Assembly (NCBI GenBank): GCA_025782575.1
Contig: JALGYY010000044.1
Coordinates: 60,973-124,972 of the forward strand
DNA from: a bacterium
GTDB lineage: Bacteria > Orphanbacterota > Orphanbacteria > Orphanbacterales > Orphanbacteraceae
Reading direction: 5' to 3'
Length of the DNA: 64,000 bases
The notes under the pieces were generated by a model. It was given only the letters and a program-made list of their open reading frames with translations, searched no databases and was not told where the DNA came from. Shown piece by piece: positions 43,674 to 52,462 of this stretch (the stretch's first letter is position 1; each line of letters begins with the position of its first letter). The position numbers and the translations under genes are program-made.

Positions 43674-46600
43674 GTGAGCAGTAATAATCCTGATCGCTCT
43701 CGGGAATCGAAAGTCGATTCCATTCGCTTCACCTCCTATGGAAAGGATGTCCGCTTCCATCTGCCTGATCCGGGAGATCACGTTCAGGGAATCATATCGA
43801 GAGAAAAGGGCTTCTATGAGGCTGACATGCTCAGCGACATGCGAACGCGGCTGCGCCATGATCAGCTGGTTCTCGACGTAGGCGCCCATATCGGTAATCA
43901 CACCATATTTTTCGGCGTCATCTGCTGCTCGAAGGTGGTAGCGATAGAACCGAATCCCCATCTATTCGAAATCCTCAAAAAAAATATCGCGCTGAACCAA
44001 CTAGATGACAAGGTGATCGCTCTCGGACAAGCAGCGGGGAACAAGCCTGGCTTGGGAAGGCTCTCTATCCCCGATCCACGGAACCTCGGGAAAACGCAGG
44101 TGATCCGTGCAGACAATGGTGACACGGAGATTGTCCGCATCGACGACCTGCATCTCAATTCTCCGGTCTCCCTCCTGAAAATCGATGTAGAGGGTTCCGA
44201 AGTTTCGGTTTTGAAAGGCGCGAAAAAGACCATTCAGCAGGATCATCCCTTGATCTACGTCGAGGCAATCGAAGAGGAGAATCTGGCGGATATATTGGAG
44301 CTGCTTTCGGAGAGCGGCTACTGGGCCGTAGGTAATTTCAATTGGACACCGACTTACTTATTCATGCCGGCCGTCAGTGGGCAGGAACAGATCGCCGCAT
44401 TGATGGCGTGCGTGGATCTATCAAGGAATGACCTGCTGAAGAAGATCGAGAAACTGGAGAGCCGAATCGATGCTCAGTTGCAGGCGGAAGGGCGGGCCGT
44501 CTCACAGGAGAGTGAGTATCACAAGGGCCTGGATGATCGAATTGCCACTCTAGCAAGGCAGAGTGAGGATGCGCTTCTGAAGCTGGGAGGCGAAGTTTCA
44601 GCGTTAACCGGGAAGAATGTTTTAATGGCCGATCAGCTGAGCAAGCTGGAGGCTCAGTTCAGAGTCCGCATTCTCGAACTCGAGAACCGCGTCGAGGAAG
44701 CGACCAGAATGCGCGACCAGGCGATCCGTGAGTGCCGGGTGCAGGAGAAGTCGATCCGGGAATTGCGGGATCAGTTGGCCGCTGCTGAAAACCACGCGCG
44801 GCAGATGGCGGATTCTCTCGCACTTCGATTCGGACAGACACTTGGCGACGCATTGAACCACCCCGTATCCGGCCTTCTGCAGCTTCCCGGTCGACTGGCG
44901 GGAATAGCGGCTGAACGAATCCGTCGCGGAAGAACACATGTGGATCGCGATTCTTCGCACCTTACGGCCAGGATCCCTCCGACAACGACCGGTCTTCCTC
45001 CTGGCACTCTATTCCGCGACTCGTTCGAATCATCCTGGTGCGACTGGGAACCGAATCAGAATGTGCGAATGGAGTCTGGGGGGCGATTCATCGTGCGCCA
45101 GAATGAGAGCACGCCGGGGATTCGAAAGAGCGGCGTGAGAGTTAGCCCCAGCGCATCATACTCCTTCAAACTCTCCGGTAATTTCAATGTCAGAAATATG
45201 AGAGCCTTTTTCAGGGTCATCGATGAGGACACTTCAACCGATCTTTGTTCGGTGTCTCACTTCCAGGGTGATCACGTATCGGTAGTGACAATTCGAACGC
45301 TGCCGGAAACGAATACGATTGGCATTTTTATTCTTGTGGAAGCGCCCGTGCTCGATGACAACTGTCTTATCCGTTACGTTGAGCTCTTACTCGACGAGGA
45401 GGAGGATGGGATATTTCCTGCCGGCAGCGACATGCGAACACTGGGCCACCCGGTAGTTGCTTCCATGGCGTCCGTACCGGGCCGCCGGAATATCCTGCAT
45501 GATGCCGTGATGAGCCTTCTTCCGTCTATCGATCAACTCCACCTGTTTCTTAACGGATATGAAGAAGTGCCCGAGTTTCTGGACCACGCCAAAATCACCG
45601 TCAGCCGCTCGCAGGTATTTGGTGACAATGGAGATGCCGGGAAATTCTTTCATGTGCAGGCCGACGGGCCCGGTTACCGGTTTACATGTGACGACGACAT
45701 CATCTATCCGCCTGATTACGTCGACCGGATGATCGAAAAGCTGGCCTTGTACAATCATGAAGCGGTGGTCGGAGTACATGGAGTGCTCTGGAAGCAACCA
45801 CTCAAGGACCCTTACGATCGGGACTCGCGCCATGTCATTCACTTCGCTGGTATGAGCGAACGGGACCGGTCCGTTCATGTGCTCGGAACCGGGACTCTCG
45901 CTTTTCATACCAGTACACTTTCATTGAGACGGAATGATTTTCAATTTCCCAACATGGCTGATATCTGGTTCGCCCTTAAATGCCAGGAACAACACGTGCC
46001 CCTCGTTTGCATTGAGAGGTCGAATTCCTGGCTGGTCGCAAACCGGGGGGCGGGGGCGGAAACAAATATATTCGACCATTCCACGGAGAACGCCGGAACA
46101 TCACTCGACTCGTCTCGGGTTCAAGGTCATGTCGTGCGGAGCCATCAGCCATTTACGATTCATTCCGTTCGAACAGCAAAGGCAAAACGAGAAAAGCTCG
46201 TGCTCGCCATCACAACATACAACCGGCGGGAGTACTTGGAAGCGTGCCTGAACTCATTTATCGAGACCCGGGATCCCGCTTTCGACTGGGTGGTAATTGT
46301 CGCCGACGACGGGTCGACCGATGACACGCTCGAATATCTCCGGAGACTCGAGTTCCCACATGAGCTGCATATTATTCATAACAAGAGGCGCTTCGCGGTG
46401 GGTCAGACAAATACGATTTTCGAACTCTGCAAGAAAATTGGATTCGACATGGCGTTCAAAGCTGACGATGACGTCGTCTTCAAACAGGACGGCTGGGATC
46501 GCGCCTACCTGGACGCCGTCAGGCTGAGCGGTTGGAAACATCTCTGTTATTTGAATCAGCAGCACTTCGAAGAGCTTCGCCGACGGACAGATGAGGGATA

Positions 46601-48554
46601 CGAGTTACCACAGGGAAGGTCTGATGATTCCGGCACCTGCGTCGCACATGTCAACGTCGAACAATGCATGGGAGCGCTCTTTACGTTTACACCCGATCTT
46701 CTCGAAAGGGTCGGCTACGGAGACGAGGCCAGCTTCCCGATTCGCGGGCAGTGGCACATAGATTTCTCGATGCGTTGCTGCCGGGCAGGTTTTAATGATC
46801 CTCGCCATTTCTTTGATATCCGAGAGAGCAACCGGTATATCGAACTGCAGAACAATCTTCGCAGTGACTACCGTTGCGCCATTGAATGGGGCGATGAGTA
46901 TCGGAAGACTAAAAAGCCGGCCGAGATGGAGAGACGCCGGCGCGTTCTTGAAGACACCACACGAGTCTTTGTCGATCGCCCGGAGAACAAGCGAGTGAGC
47001 AAGCCTGCCGATATCAGTCATTTCTTCGATCGCGTATACGTTCTAAACCTTGATCGGAGGCCGGAACGTTGGGCGCGCATTCGCGAGACGGCCGGTAAAT
47101 ACGGGCTGAATGTGGAGCGTTTCCCCGCGGTTGACGGCAACCTGGAGCCCCACCTCTCGGATTGGAGAGAATATTCGAGCAGAAATCCGTCAAAACTGCC
47201 GCCGGGGATGCGGCCGGTGAAAAACTCTCGCGAGTACTACCTCGACTATCATACCGAGCGCGCAAGAGTCGCATTCGTGGAGCAGCGGCTAGGCAGGAAG
47301 GCGATACAGAGTCCTGGAGCATGGGGTTATCTGAAGACCATGATCGCGCTGCTGGAGCAGGCCATGAAGGATGATTTGCAATCAGTCCTCGTGTTGGACG
47401 ACGACGCCTGCTTTCATCATGAGATCGGCGATTTGTTCATGCGATTCAAGGAGCCTCTGCCCGCTGACTGGAAGATACTGCAGATGGGTACTTTGCAGTA
47501 TCAATGGGGCGATGACTACATCTCGTGGGTCTCAGATAATCTGTACAGGTGCAACGGTTGTAGTGTGGGGTCCCATGCTGTCGGATTGCACCGATCAGTC
47601 TTCCCCCTCCTTCTCAGTCATTGCTATCGTTTTGATCTCCCCTATGACGAGGGCGCTCTCCATTATGCTAAACGCGAATTCCAGTCCCGCTCATACACGT
47701 TCCATCCGAACCTGATCATCCAGGATACGAGTACCAGCGATATTCTCTCGTCCAAGGTTCAGGAGAGGGAGGGCACGAAAGAAGGGAACGTCTATCGGTG
47801 GAGGCTCGCCGACTACGACATCCACCCGGACCGGGAGGGGGTGGGGCCTCGGGTGATCTGGGCATGCGGCACGCGAACAGGCGGAGGATTCCTGATCACC
47901 ATGACGCGTGCACTCATACAGGATGATCTCCGGCCGACTGCCGGCATATCGATCGGCCGACTGGATCGTGAGGATCCGGATCGAACACCAGACCTGAAGT
48001 CCTTTTTCGCCAAAGGGAAACCGTGGGAGTATATTGAGCGCTTTGGTCTTGTCTCGTTGAAAATAGAAGAGCCCGGCGTGGATGACCTGCTTCCGACACT
48101 TGCCGATCGGTATCGGGGTGCGAAGGTGTTGATGACGATTCGCCGGATCGAAGAAACCATCACATCTCATTTCAATATCAAGCAGTGGGGTGCGCCGGAA
48201 AGCAGCATTCTGGAGTGGTATCGCCGGGGGATTGATCATTTTGAATCGCTCGCCGAGAGAGGGCAGCTCTTTGTGCTGAACATTGACGAGCCCGGTGCTT
48301 TTGACATCGCGCATATGGCCGCCTACCTCGGATGCGAGGTCAGTGCAAGAGCAATGAATATGGCTGAGAACTGGCCGATCCTCAATGATCTCAACCACCA
48401 GAAGCAAAAGGCCGGGGAGCATTTCAAGAGTAGGGAAAAGCCCCCGGAAATCGACACCCTGCATGAGCGCAATCCCTGGCTCGCCCGAGTGGAACAGCGC
48501 TACAGGGACTTGTGGCGGCTCTGTTCCACAGTTCCTGTTGACCATAGCGGGTAG
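43674..48554 (+). CDS. 1626-residue multi-enzyme glycan protein: FkbM methyltransferase, coiled coil, three glycosyltransferase domains, sulfotransferase-like domain
   Basis: Domains in order: an FkbM-type SAM methyltransferase (about 40-230; VLDVGAHIGNHTIFF, LLKIDVEGSE); a coiled coil (about 250-385); a beta-rich segment (about 445-575) that may bind carbohydrate; and a GT-A domain (about 590-800) with DDD in FTCDDDIIYPP. Next are a GT2 domain (about 840-1090; LAITTYNRREYL, VADDGSTDDT, FKADDDVVF), a GT25-like domain (about 1115-1360; FDRVYVLNLDRRPERW, VLVLDDDACF), and a P-loop sulfotransferase-like domain (about 1390-1626; WACGTRTGGGFLI, and VLMTIRRIEETITS like the PAPS-binding 3' loop). GTG 43674 follows GGAAGGAG. 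It would make, methylate and perhaps sulfate a surface glycan processively. The fused order is unfamiliar to me. Confidence 0.88.
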   Translation: MSSNNPDRSRESKVDSIRFTSYGKDVRFHLPDPGDHVQGIISREKGFYEADMLSDMRTRLRHDQLVLDVGAHIGNHTIFFGVICCSKVVAIEPNPHLFEILKKNIALNQLDDKVIALGQAAGNKPGLGRLSIPDPRNLGKTQVIRADNGDTEIVRIDDLHLNSPVSLLKIDVEGSEVSVLKGAKKTIQQDHPLIYVEAIEEENLADILELLSESGYWAVGNFNWTPTYLFMPAVSGQEQIAALMACVDLSRNDLLKKIEKLESRIDAQLQAEGRAVSQESEYHKGLDDRIATLARQSEDALLKLGGEVSALTGKNVLMADQLSKLEAQFRVRILELENRVEEATRMRDQAIRECRVQEKSIRELRDQLAAAENHARQMADSLALRFGQTLGDALNHPVSGLLQLPGRLAGIAAERIRRGRTHVDRDSSHLTARIPPTTTGLPPGTLFRDSFESSWCDWEPNQNVRMESGGRFIVRQNESTPGIRKSGVRVSPSASYSFKLSGNFNVRNMRAFFRVIDEDTSTDLCSVSHFQGDHVSVVTIRTLPETNTIGIFILVEAPVLDDNCLIRYVELLLDEEEDGIFPAGSDMRTLGHPVVASMASVPGRRNILHDAVMSLLPSIDQLHLFLNGYEEVPEFLDHAKITVSRSQVFGDNGDAGKFFHVQADGPGYRFTCDDDIIYPPDYVDRMIEKLALYNHEAVVGVHGVLWKQPLKDPYDRDSRHVIHFAGMSERDRSVHVLGTGTLAFHTSTLSLRRNDFQFPNMADIWFALKCQEQHVPLVCIERSNSWLVANRGAGAETNIFDHSTENAGTSLDSSRVQGHVVRSHQPFTIHSVRTAKAKREKLVLAITTYNRREYLEACLNSFIETRDPAFDWVVIVADDGSTDDTLEYLRRLEFPHELHIIHNKRRFAVGQTNTIFELCKKIGFDMAFKADDDVVFKQDGWDRAYLDAVRLSGWKHLCYLNQQHFEELRRRTDEGYELPQGRSDDSGTCVAHVNVEQCMGALFTFTPDLLERVGYGDEASFPIRGQWHIDFSMRCCRAGFNDPRHFFDIRESNRYIELQNNLRSDYRCAIEWGDEYRKTKKPAEMERRRRVLEDTTRVFVDRPENKRVSKPADISHFFDRVYVLNLDRRPERWARIRETAGKYGLNVERFPAVDGNLEPHLSDWREYSSRNPSKLPPGMRPVKNSREYYLDYHTERARVAFVEQRLGRKAIQSPGAWGYLKTMIALLEQAMKDDLQSVLVLDDDACFHHEIGDLFMRFKEPLPADWKILQMGTLQYQWGDDYISWVSDNLYRCNGCSVGSHAVGLHRSVFPLLLSHCYRFDLPYDEGALHYAKREFQSRSYTFHPNLIIQDTSTSDILSSKVQEREGTKEGNVYRWRLADYDIHPDREGVGPRVIWACGTRTGGGFLITMTRALIQDDLRPTAGISIGRLDREDPDRTPDLKSFFAKGKPWEYIERFGLVSLKIEEPGVDDLLPTLADRYRGAKVLMTIRRIEETITSHFNIKQWGAPESSILEWYRRGIDHFESLAERGQLFVLNIDEPGAFDIAHMAAYLGCEVSARAMNMAENWPILNDLNHQKQKAGEHFKSREKPPEIDTLHERNPWLARVEQRYRDLWRLCSTVPVDHSG

Positions 48555-48606
48555 TGGTGGAAGCGGCATCGCGAGCCATACGTATTGGCATTCCGGAAAT
48601 TCTTAG

Positions 48607-49425
48607 ATGATTGATCTCACAATCGTAACTGTGAACTATGGAAGTTCACAGCTCCTGGCCAAGTGCCTGGAGTCACTGCGACCTGCTTTGGCGACAATAC
48701 CAGCGGAAATACTCGTATATGACAACGGTTCCGATGATCCCGGCCTCCCTGAGATTTTGCGCACTGTTCCCGAAGCGCGCCCGATCTCGGGAAAGAGGAG
48801 GGTATCCTTCGGAGCGGCCAACAATGCTTGCGCTGCGGAAGCACTCGGAGCTTACTTCCTCTTTCTCAATCCTGACACGACCGCGAAACCCGGGGCCATC
48901 GAGACACTTCTTGCGTTCATGAAGTCTCACGCCCGCTGCGGTTCCGCAGGGCCACTGCTTGTGGACGAGAGAGGGCGAATCGAGTTTTCCTTTGCTCGGG
49001 ACCCGGGGATTCTCTCCGAAGCTCTCATGCTTCTGAGAAAGCGCTTGTCAGGCACGAGTCCGCCGATGATGCAAAACGGGGGGAAACCTGGGAAAATTGA
49101 TTGGATTTCGGGCGCTGCCATGTTGGTCAGACGAGAAGCGTTCGAGCAGGTCACCGGCTTCGATGAGGAATATCCCCTCTATTTTGAAGATGCAGATCTC
49201 TGCCGCAGGATGCGGCGCTTCGGCTGGCAAATCGCATACTGCCCCGATGCCAGGATCATTCACAAGCGGGGGGGGACGCAGACAGACCCTATAAGGCAGG
49301 ATTCGAAATATCGAAGGAGCCAGCTCCGTTACTATCGGAAGCATCGAGGACTGATCGAGAACTACTTGCTGCGATTATACTTGCGGTTGCGCGGGGGCGG
49401 AAATTCAGACTCCGAACCCAGGTAG
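48607..49425 (+). CDS. Family 2 glycosyltransferase (rhamnosyltransferase-like)
   Basis: The 272-aa GT-A enzyme has LTIVTVNYGSSQLLAKCLESL, the donor motif VYDNGSDDPGL, SFGAANNACAAEA, and the metal-binding FLFLNPDTTAKPGAI (NPD in place of DxD, typical of WbbL-like rhamnosyltransferases). The catalytic-region motif GFDEEYPLYFEDADLCRRMRRFGW is near residues 186-209. The basic C-terminus (LRLYLRLRGGG) may contact the membrane. It is the last gene of the glycan cluster, 52 nt after the large fusion. Confidence 0.92.
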   Translation: MIDLTIVTVNYGSSQLLAKCLESLRPALATIPAEILVYDNGSDDPGLPEILRTVPEARPISGKRRVSFGAANNACAAEALGAYFLFLNPDTTAKPGAIETLLAFMKSHARCGSAGPLLVDERGRIEFSFARDPGILSEALMLLRKRLSGTSPPMMQNGGKPGKIDWISGAAMLVRREAFEQVTGFDEEYPLYFEDADLCRRMRRFGWQIAYCPDARIIHKRGGTQTDPIRQDSKYRRSQLRYYRKHRGLIENYLLRLYLRLRGGGNSDSEPR

Positions 49426-49467
49426 GCTATCTCTGGTCCGGCAGATAGAAAACCCGGAAGATCAGCA

Positions 49468-50223
49468 CTAACGCCGCCTGCCCGCTTTCTTTTTTCTCAG
49501 AGTCTTCCTGGCGGGAGCTTTCTTCTTTCGAACGCTTTTCCGGTTGACTCCTTTTTTCGCTGTTTTCTTCCGTACAGTTTTCCTGGCCGGTGACCGCCGT
49601 GTCTTCCTGGTTGTCTTCTTGCGGTTGACGCTCGTTTTCTTGCTCGGCTTCTTGCCGGTCTTCTTCTTTTTTGTAGTCTTTCTACCAGCAGCCTTTTTCT
49701 TGCCCACCTTTTTCTTCGACGGCCGCCTGATCACTTTCCTGGTGGTCTTCTTACCCGTCTTCTTCTTGACCGTCTTCTTTGTCGGTTTTTTCTTGGTTTT
49801 CTTCTTGGTCGACTTCTTCTTCGTGATTTTCTTTTTGGTTGTTTTTCGGGTCGCTACTTTCTTTTTCGGTCTTGTTGCCGTTTTACTCGCTGCCCCGGCA
49901 GCAGCTTTTTTTACCTTCGGCTCTTTCGGCTTCTTGCCGGGATAGACGATCCGACCGCAGGATTCGCAGAGTACCACTTCCGTCGGCATGTTTCGGATCA
50001 CATAGTTCGTGTCGGGGTAGTGCATACCACACCCCTGGCAGACCCCCTCGATTATCGCTGCCAGCGCGAATCCACTTCGTTCACGGCGAAGACGATAGTA
50101 GCGGAGCACGTTCGGATCGACCCGGCGCTCGATTCGTTTGCTTTCTTCCTCCTTCTTGGCCTTGGCCATTCGCTGGCGACCGACCTCGTCCAACTTCAGG
50201 AGGAGTTTAACCTGTCGATTCAT
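49468..50223 (-). CDS. Zinc-ribbon protein with long histone-H1-like Lys-rich tail
   Basis: The 251-aa protein has two parts. Residues 1-100 hold a helical segment and a four-Cys zinc ribbon (CQGCGMHYP ... CESCGR), as in the C4-type zinc-ribbon family often preceded by a coiled coil. Residues of about 100-251 are almost only Lys, Arg, Thr, Ala and Pro in degenerate KKxTKK and KKxxxRKT repeats, like eukaryotic histone H1 tails and bacterial AlgP or HctB. Such tails bind DNA without sequence specificity. It lies next to parB-parA. A nucleoid-associated role is inferred. The N-terminal coiled coil is shorter than usual for the family, so the start could be further upstream, though no frame supports this. 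Confidence 0.88.
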   Translation of the reverse strand: MNRQVKLLLKLDEVGRQRMAKAKKEEESKRIERRVDPNVLRYYRLRRERSGFALAAIIEGVCQGCGMHYPDTNYVIRNMPTEVVLCESCGRIVYPGKKPKEPKVKKAAAGAASKTATRPKKKVATRKTTKKKITKKKSTKKKTKKKPTKKTVKKKTGKKTTRKVIRRPSKKKVGKKKAAGRKTTKKKKTGKKPSKKTSVNRKKTTRKTRRSPARKTVRKKTAKKGVNRKSVRKKKAPARKTLRKKKAGRRR

Positions 50224-50529
50224 GACTCGCCTTTCGGTTTTGGGGTCGAGTCAGATTCACCGGTTGCCGTTTTTGGAATGCGGAACTGGATGCGAACCCC
50301 TTTGCCGAGAGGAGCTTAAGCATTTCCATAATAGATTTGAAGAAAAAAATGATTCGGTGGGATCAGGTAGGGGATTCAGGAAGACCTCCCACTTTCCCGG
50401 GAGGGGGGAAACCAGGGATCATTCCGGTTCGAATTCGCATGCCGGAAAGAGTGAGCCTGTTGTGTAACTATTTGATTTAAAAAGAGTTATGATCAAATAG
50501 CCGTGTTGGAAATTCCCACAGTCAGCCGA
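50224..50529. other. 306-bp region without gene between Zn-ribbon gene and parB
   Basis: Only short open frames without features are seen. An A-rich patch lies near 50335-50350, and a run of ATTTGATTTAAAAAGAG lies near 50470. I see no clear promoter or terminator. Confidence 0.4.
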
Positions 50530-51423
50530 TTAGAACGCCGCATCCGACGCTTCCCCCTCTTCACCCAGGATGATTTCGGCGTAGAGCCGCTCAAACTCTT
50601 CATTACCATAGTATTCGATCTCGATAACTCCCCCCTTCGCCTTTTCCTTGATCTGTACCCTCGTTCCCAACCTCTCCCTGAGCCGATCCTCGAACAGGGC
50701 GAGCTGAGGATCCCGCTTTGCCGGATCTGCCGGCTTTAGGCGCCGTTTTCCAGGTTTGACACCTCCCCGCGCCAACTCCTCGGTTCTTCGCACGGAAAGC
50801 CTGTCGCGTAGCACACGCTCGAACAGCCTGTCCCTGACTGCCCCCTCCGGCGCCTGAAGAAGAGCCCGACCATGGCCGGCGCTCAGCTTTCCGTCTGCCA
50901 CTGCACGGAGCATCCTCTCGGCCAGGCGAAGGAGCCGGATCGAATTCGTGATTGAGGAGCGATCTCGGCCGACGACCGCCGATAACTGATCGTGCGTAAG
51001 TCCTTGCTCTTCAATGAGAAGCCGAAACGCTTCCGCCTCTTCCACAGGATCGAGATCCGCCCGCTGCAGATTCTCGATCAGCGCCCACTGGAGCATCTCC
51101 TCGTCGGGGACCTCTCGTATAACGACCGGCACCTGACGAAGACCGGCCTGTTTGGCAGCAAGAAAACGCCTCTCTCCGGCAATGATCTGGAAGCGGTCCC
51201 CTTGAGGCCTTACGACAATTGGCTGGAGAATTCCTTTTTCCTCAATGGATAACGCCAGGCTGGCTATTTTGTCCGGGTCGAATCGGCGCCGAGGTTGTGC
51301 ATCGTTCGGAATGACCCGCTCTACCGGGACTTCATTCAGTGCCCGATCGCTTACGACTTCCGGTTCTTCGCTATTGGCCGACAGCAGTGCGTCGAGACCC
51401 CGCCCCAGTACTCGCTTCGTCAT
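50530..51423 (-). CDS. parB: Chromosome partitioning protein ParB (Spo0J)
   Basis: The 297-aa protein has the start motif KRVLGRGLDALLS, which contacts ParA. The CTP-binding domain follows with ERVIPNDAQPRRRFD and the GERRFLAAKQAGL box (about residues 78-92), then the HTH region GLTHDQLSAVVGRDRSSITNSIRLLRL that recognises parS, and a C-terminal dimerisation domain. It loads at parS, spreads by CTP-driven sliding and works with ParA to segregate the origin region. Its start lies 53 nt inside parA, so they are translated from one message. Confidence 0.96.
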   Translation of the reverse strand: MTKRVLGRGLDALLSANSEEPEVVSDRALNEVPVERVIPNDAQPRRRFDPDKIASLALSIEEKGILQPIVVRPQGDRFQIIAGERRFLAAKQAGLRQVPVVIREVPDEEMLQWALIENLQRADLDPVEEAEAFRLLIEEQGLTHDQLSAVVGRDRSSITNSIRLLRLAERMLRAVADGKLSAGHGRALLQAPEGAVRDRLFERVLRDRLSVRRTEELARGGVKPGKRRLKPADPAKRDPQLALFEDRLRERLGTRVQIKEKAKGGVIEIEYYGNEEFERLYAEIILGEEGEASDAAF

Positions 51424-52177
51424 TCTCGATCACCTCTCTGGCAAGTTTAAGGTAACACCTTGCGCCCAAACAAGTTACGTCATATAGAAGAATCGGCTTC
51501 CCAAAGCTCGGCGCCTCGCTCAGCCGGACATTTCTGGGGATGACCACCTCAAAGACACTTTCCGGGAAATGGGCCCGGGCCTCCTCGGCTACCTGACGAC
51601 AGAGGTTCAGCCTCTGATCGTACATAGTAAGGAGGACACCTTCCAGGCTGAGATCCGCGTTCAGGTTTTTCTGAATCAGCCGCACTGTGTTTAGAAGCTG
51701 TGTCAGCCCCTCGAGGGCATAGTACTCGCACTGAATCGGAATGAGGACCGAGTCAGCGGCAGCAAGGGCGTTCACCGTCAGCAATCCGAGCGATGGGGGG
51801 CAGTCAATAAAGATGTAGTCGTACTCCGCCTTGATCTTCTCCAGGGTTCGCCGTAACCGGAATTCGCGCGCCATCTCGTTAACCAGCTCAATTTCGGCGC
51901 CCACAAGATTGCGACCGGATGGGAGTAGATCAAGGTATCGAATTTCTGTGCTTTTCAGGATATCCCGAGGGGTCGCGGTCCCCAGAAGCGCCTCGTAGAT
52001 GGTACTTTCCCCATCCTTCGCACGGATACCCAGGCCACTCCCGGCGTTCGCCTGAGGATCCAGATCGACCAGAAGAACGCGCTTCTCCGCGACGGCAAGG
52101 CTGGCTGAGAGGTTGACCGCAGTGGTCGTCTTCCCGACACCCCCCTTTTGATTGGCCACGGTGATGATGCGTCCCAT
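51371..52177 (-). CDS. parA: Chromosome partitioning ATPase ParA (Soj)
   Basis: ATG 52177 (MGRIITVANQ) is preferred to GTG 52189. The 268-aa deviant Walker A ATPase has NQKGGVGKTTTAVNL, LLVDLDPQANAGSGLG, and YIFIDCPPSLGLLTVNAL. The C-terminus overlaps parB by 53 nt. Two parS-type sites lie just upstream in its leader, so ParB probably binds there and may also repress the operon. Unlike many bacteria, no rsmG (gidB) is adjacent. Confidence 0.96.
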   Translation of the reverse strand: MGRIITVANQKGGVGKTTTAVNLSASLAVAEKRVLLVDLDPQANAGSGLGIRAKDGESTIYEALLGTATPRDILKSTEIRYLDLLPSGRNLVGAEIELVNEMAREFRLRRTLEKIKAEYDYIFIDCPPSLGLLTVNALAAADSVLIPIQCEYYALEGLTQLLNTVRLIQKNLNADLSLEGVLLTMYDQRLNLCRQVAEEARAHFPESVFEVVIPRNVRLSEAPSFGKPILLYDVTCLGARCYLKLAREVIENDEASTGAGSRRTAVGQ

Positions 52178-52221
52178 TCGACCCCCCACGTGCGGTCTCT
52201 CGCCGCGATTTTGCCACCGGA

Positions 52222-52237
52222 TGTTTCACGTGAAACG
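52222..52237. promoter_or_regulatory. parS: parS centromere-like site 1
   Basis: TGTTTCACGTGAAACG differs from the consensus parS TGTTTCACGTGAAACA at one end base only. It is 45 bp upstream of the parA start. Confidence 0.92.
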
Positions 52238-52263
52238 TCAGGGGCGGCCCTTTTCCAGCCGCA

Positions 52264-52279
52264 TGTTTCACGTGGAACA
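52264..52279. promoter_or_regulatory. parS: parS centromere-like site 2
   Basis: TGTTTCACGTGGAACA matches the consensus at 15 of 16 positions. It is 42 bp from site 1 (start to start, four helical turns). Confidence 0.9.
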
Positions 52280-52462
52280 TTCGCCCGCCACTCTCTGGGC
52301 CGGCACGCGGATAGTAAGATAGGATCGAACCCCCGGCAAGGGATTTTGATCGTGGACCAGTGAATCCAATGCGAGAGCTCACCAATTGAGTGCTGTCCAG
52401 GCCGGCCTTTACTTACGGAAGGCTCCCCGCTATTATCCCGTTTGACTGACAGGGAGGATTCA

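Noticed and set aside
49544-49945. A Phe/Val-rich plus-strand frame opposite the Lys-rich tail
   Set aside because: It is the antisense image of the AAG/AAA-rich repeat, not a membrane protein.
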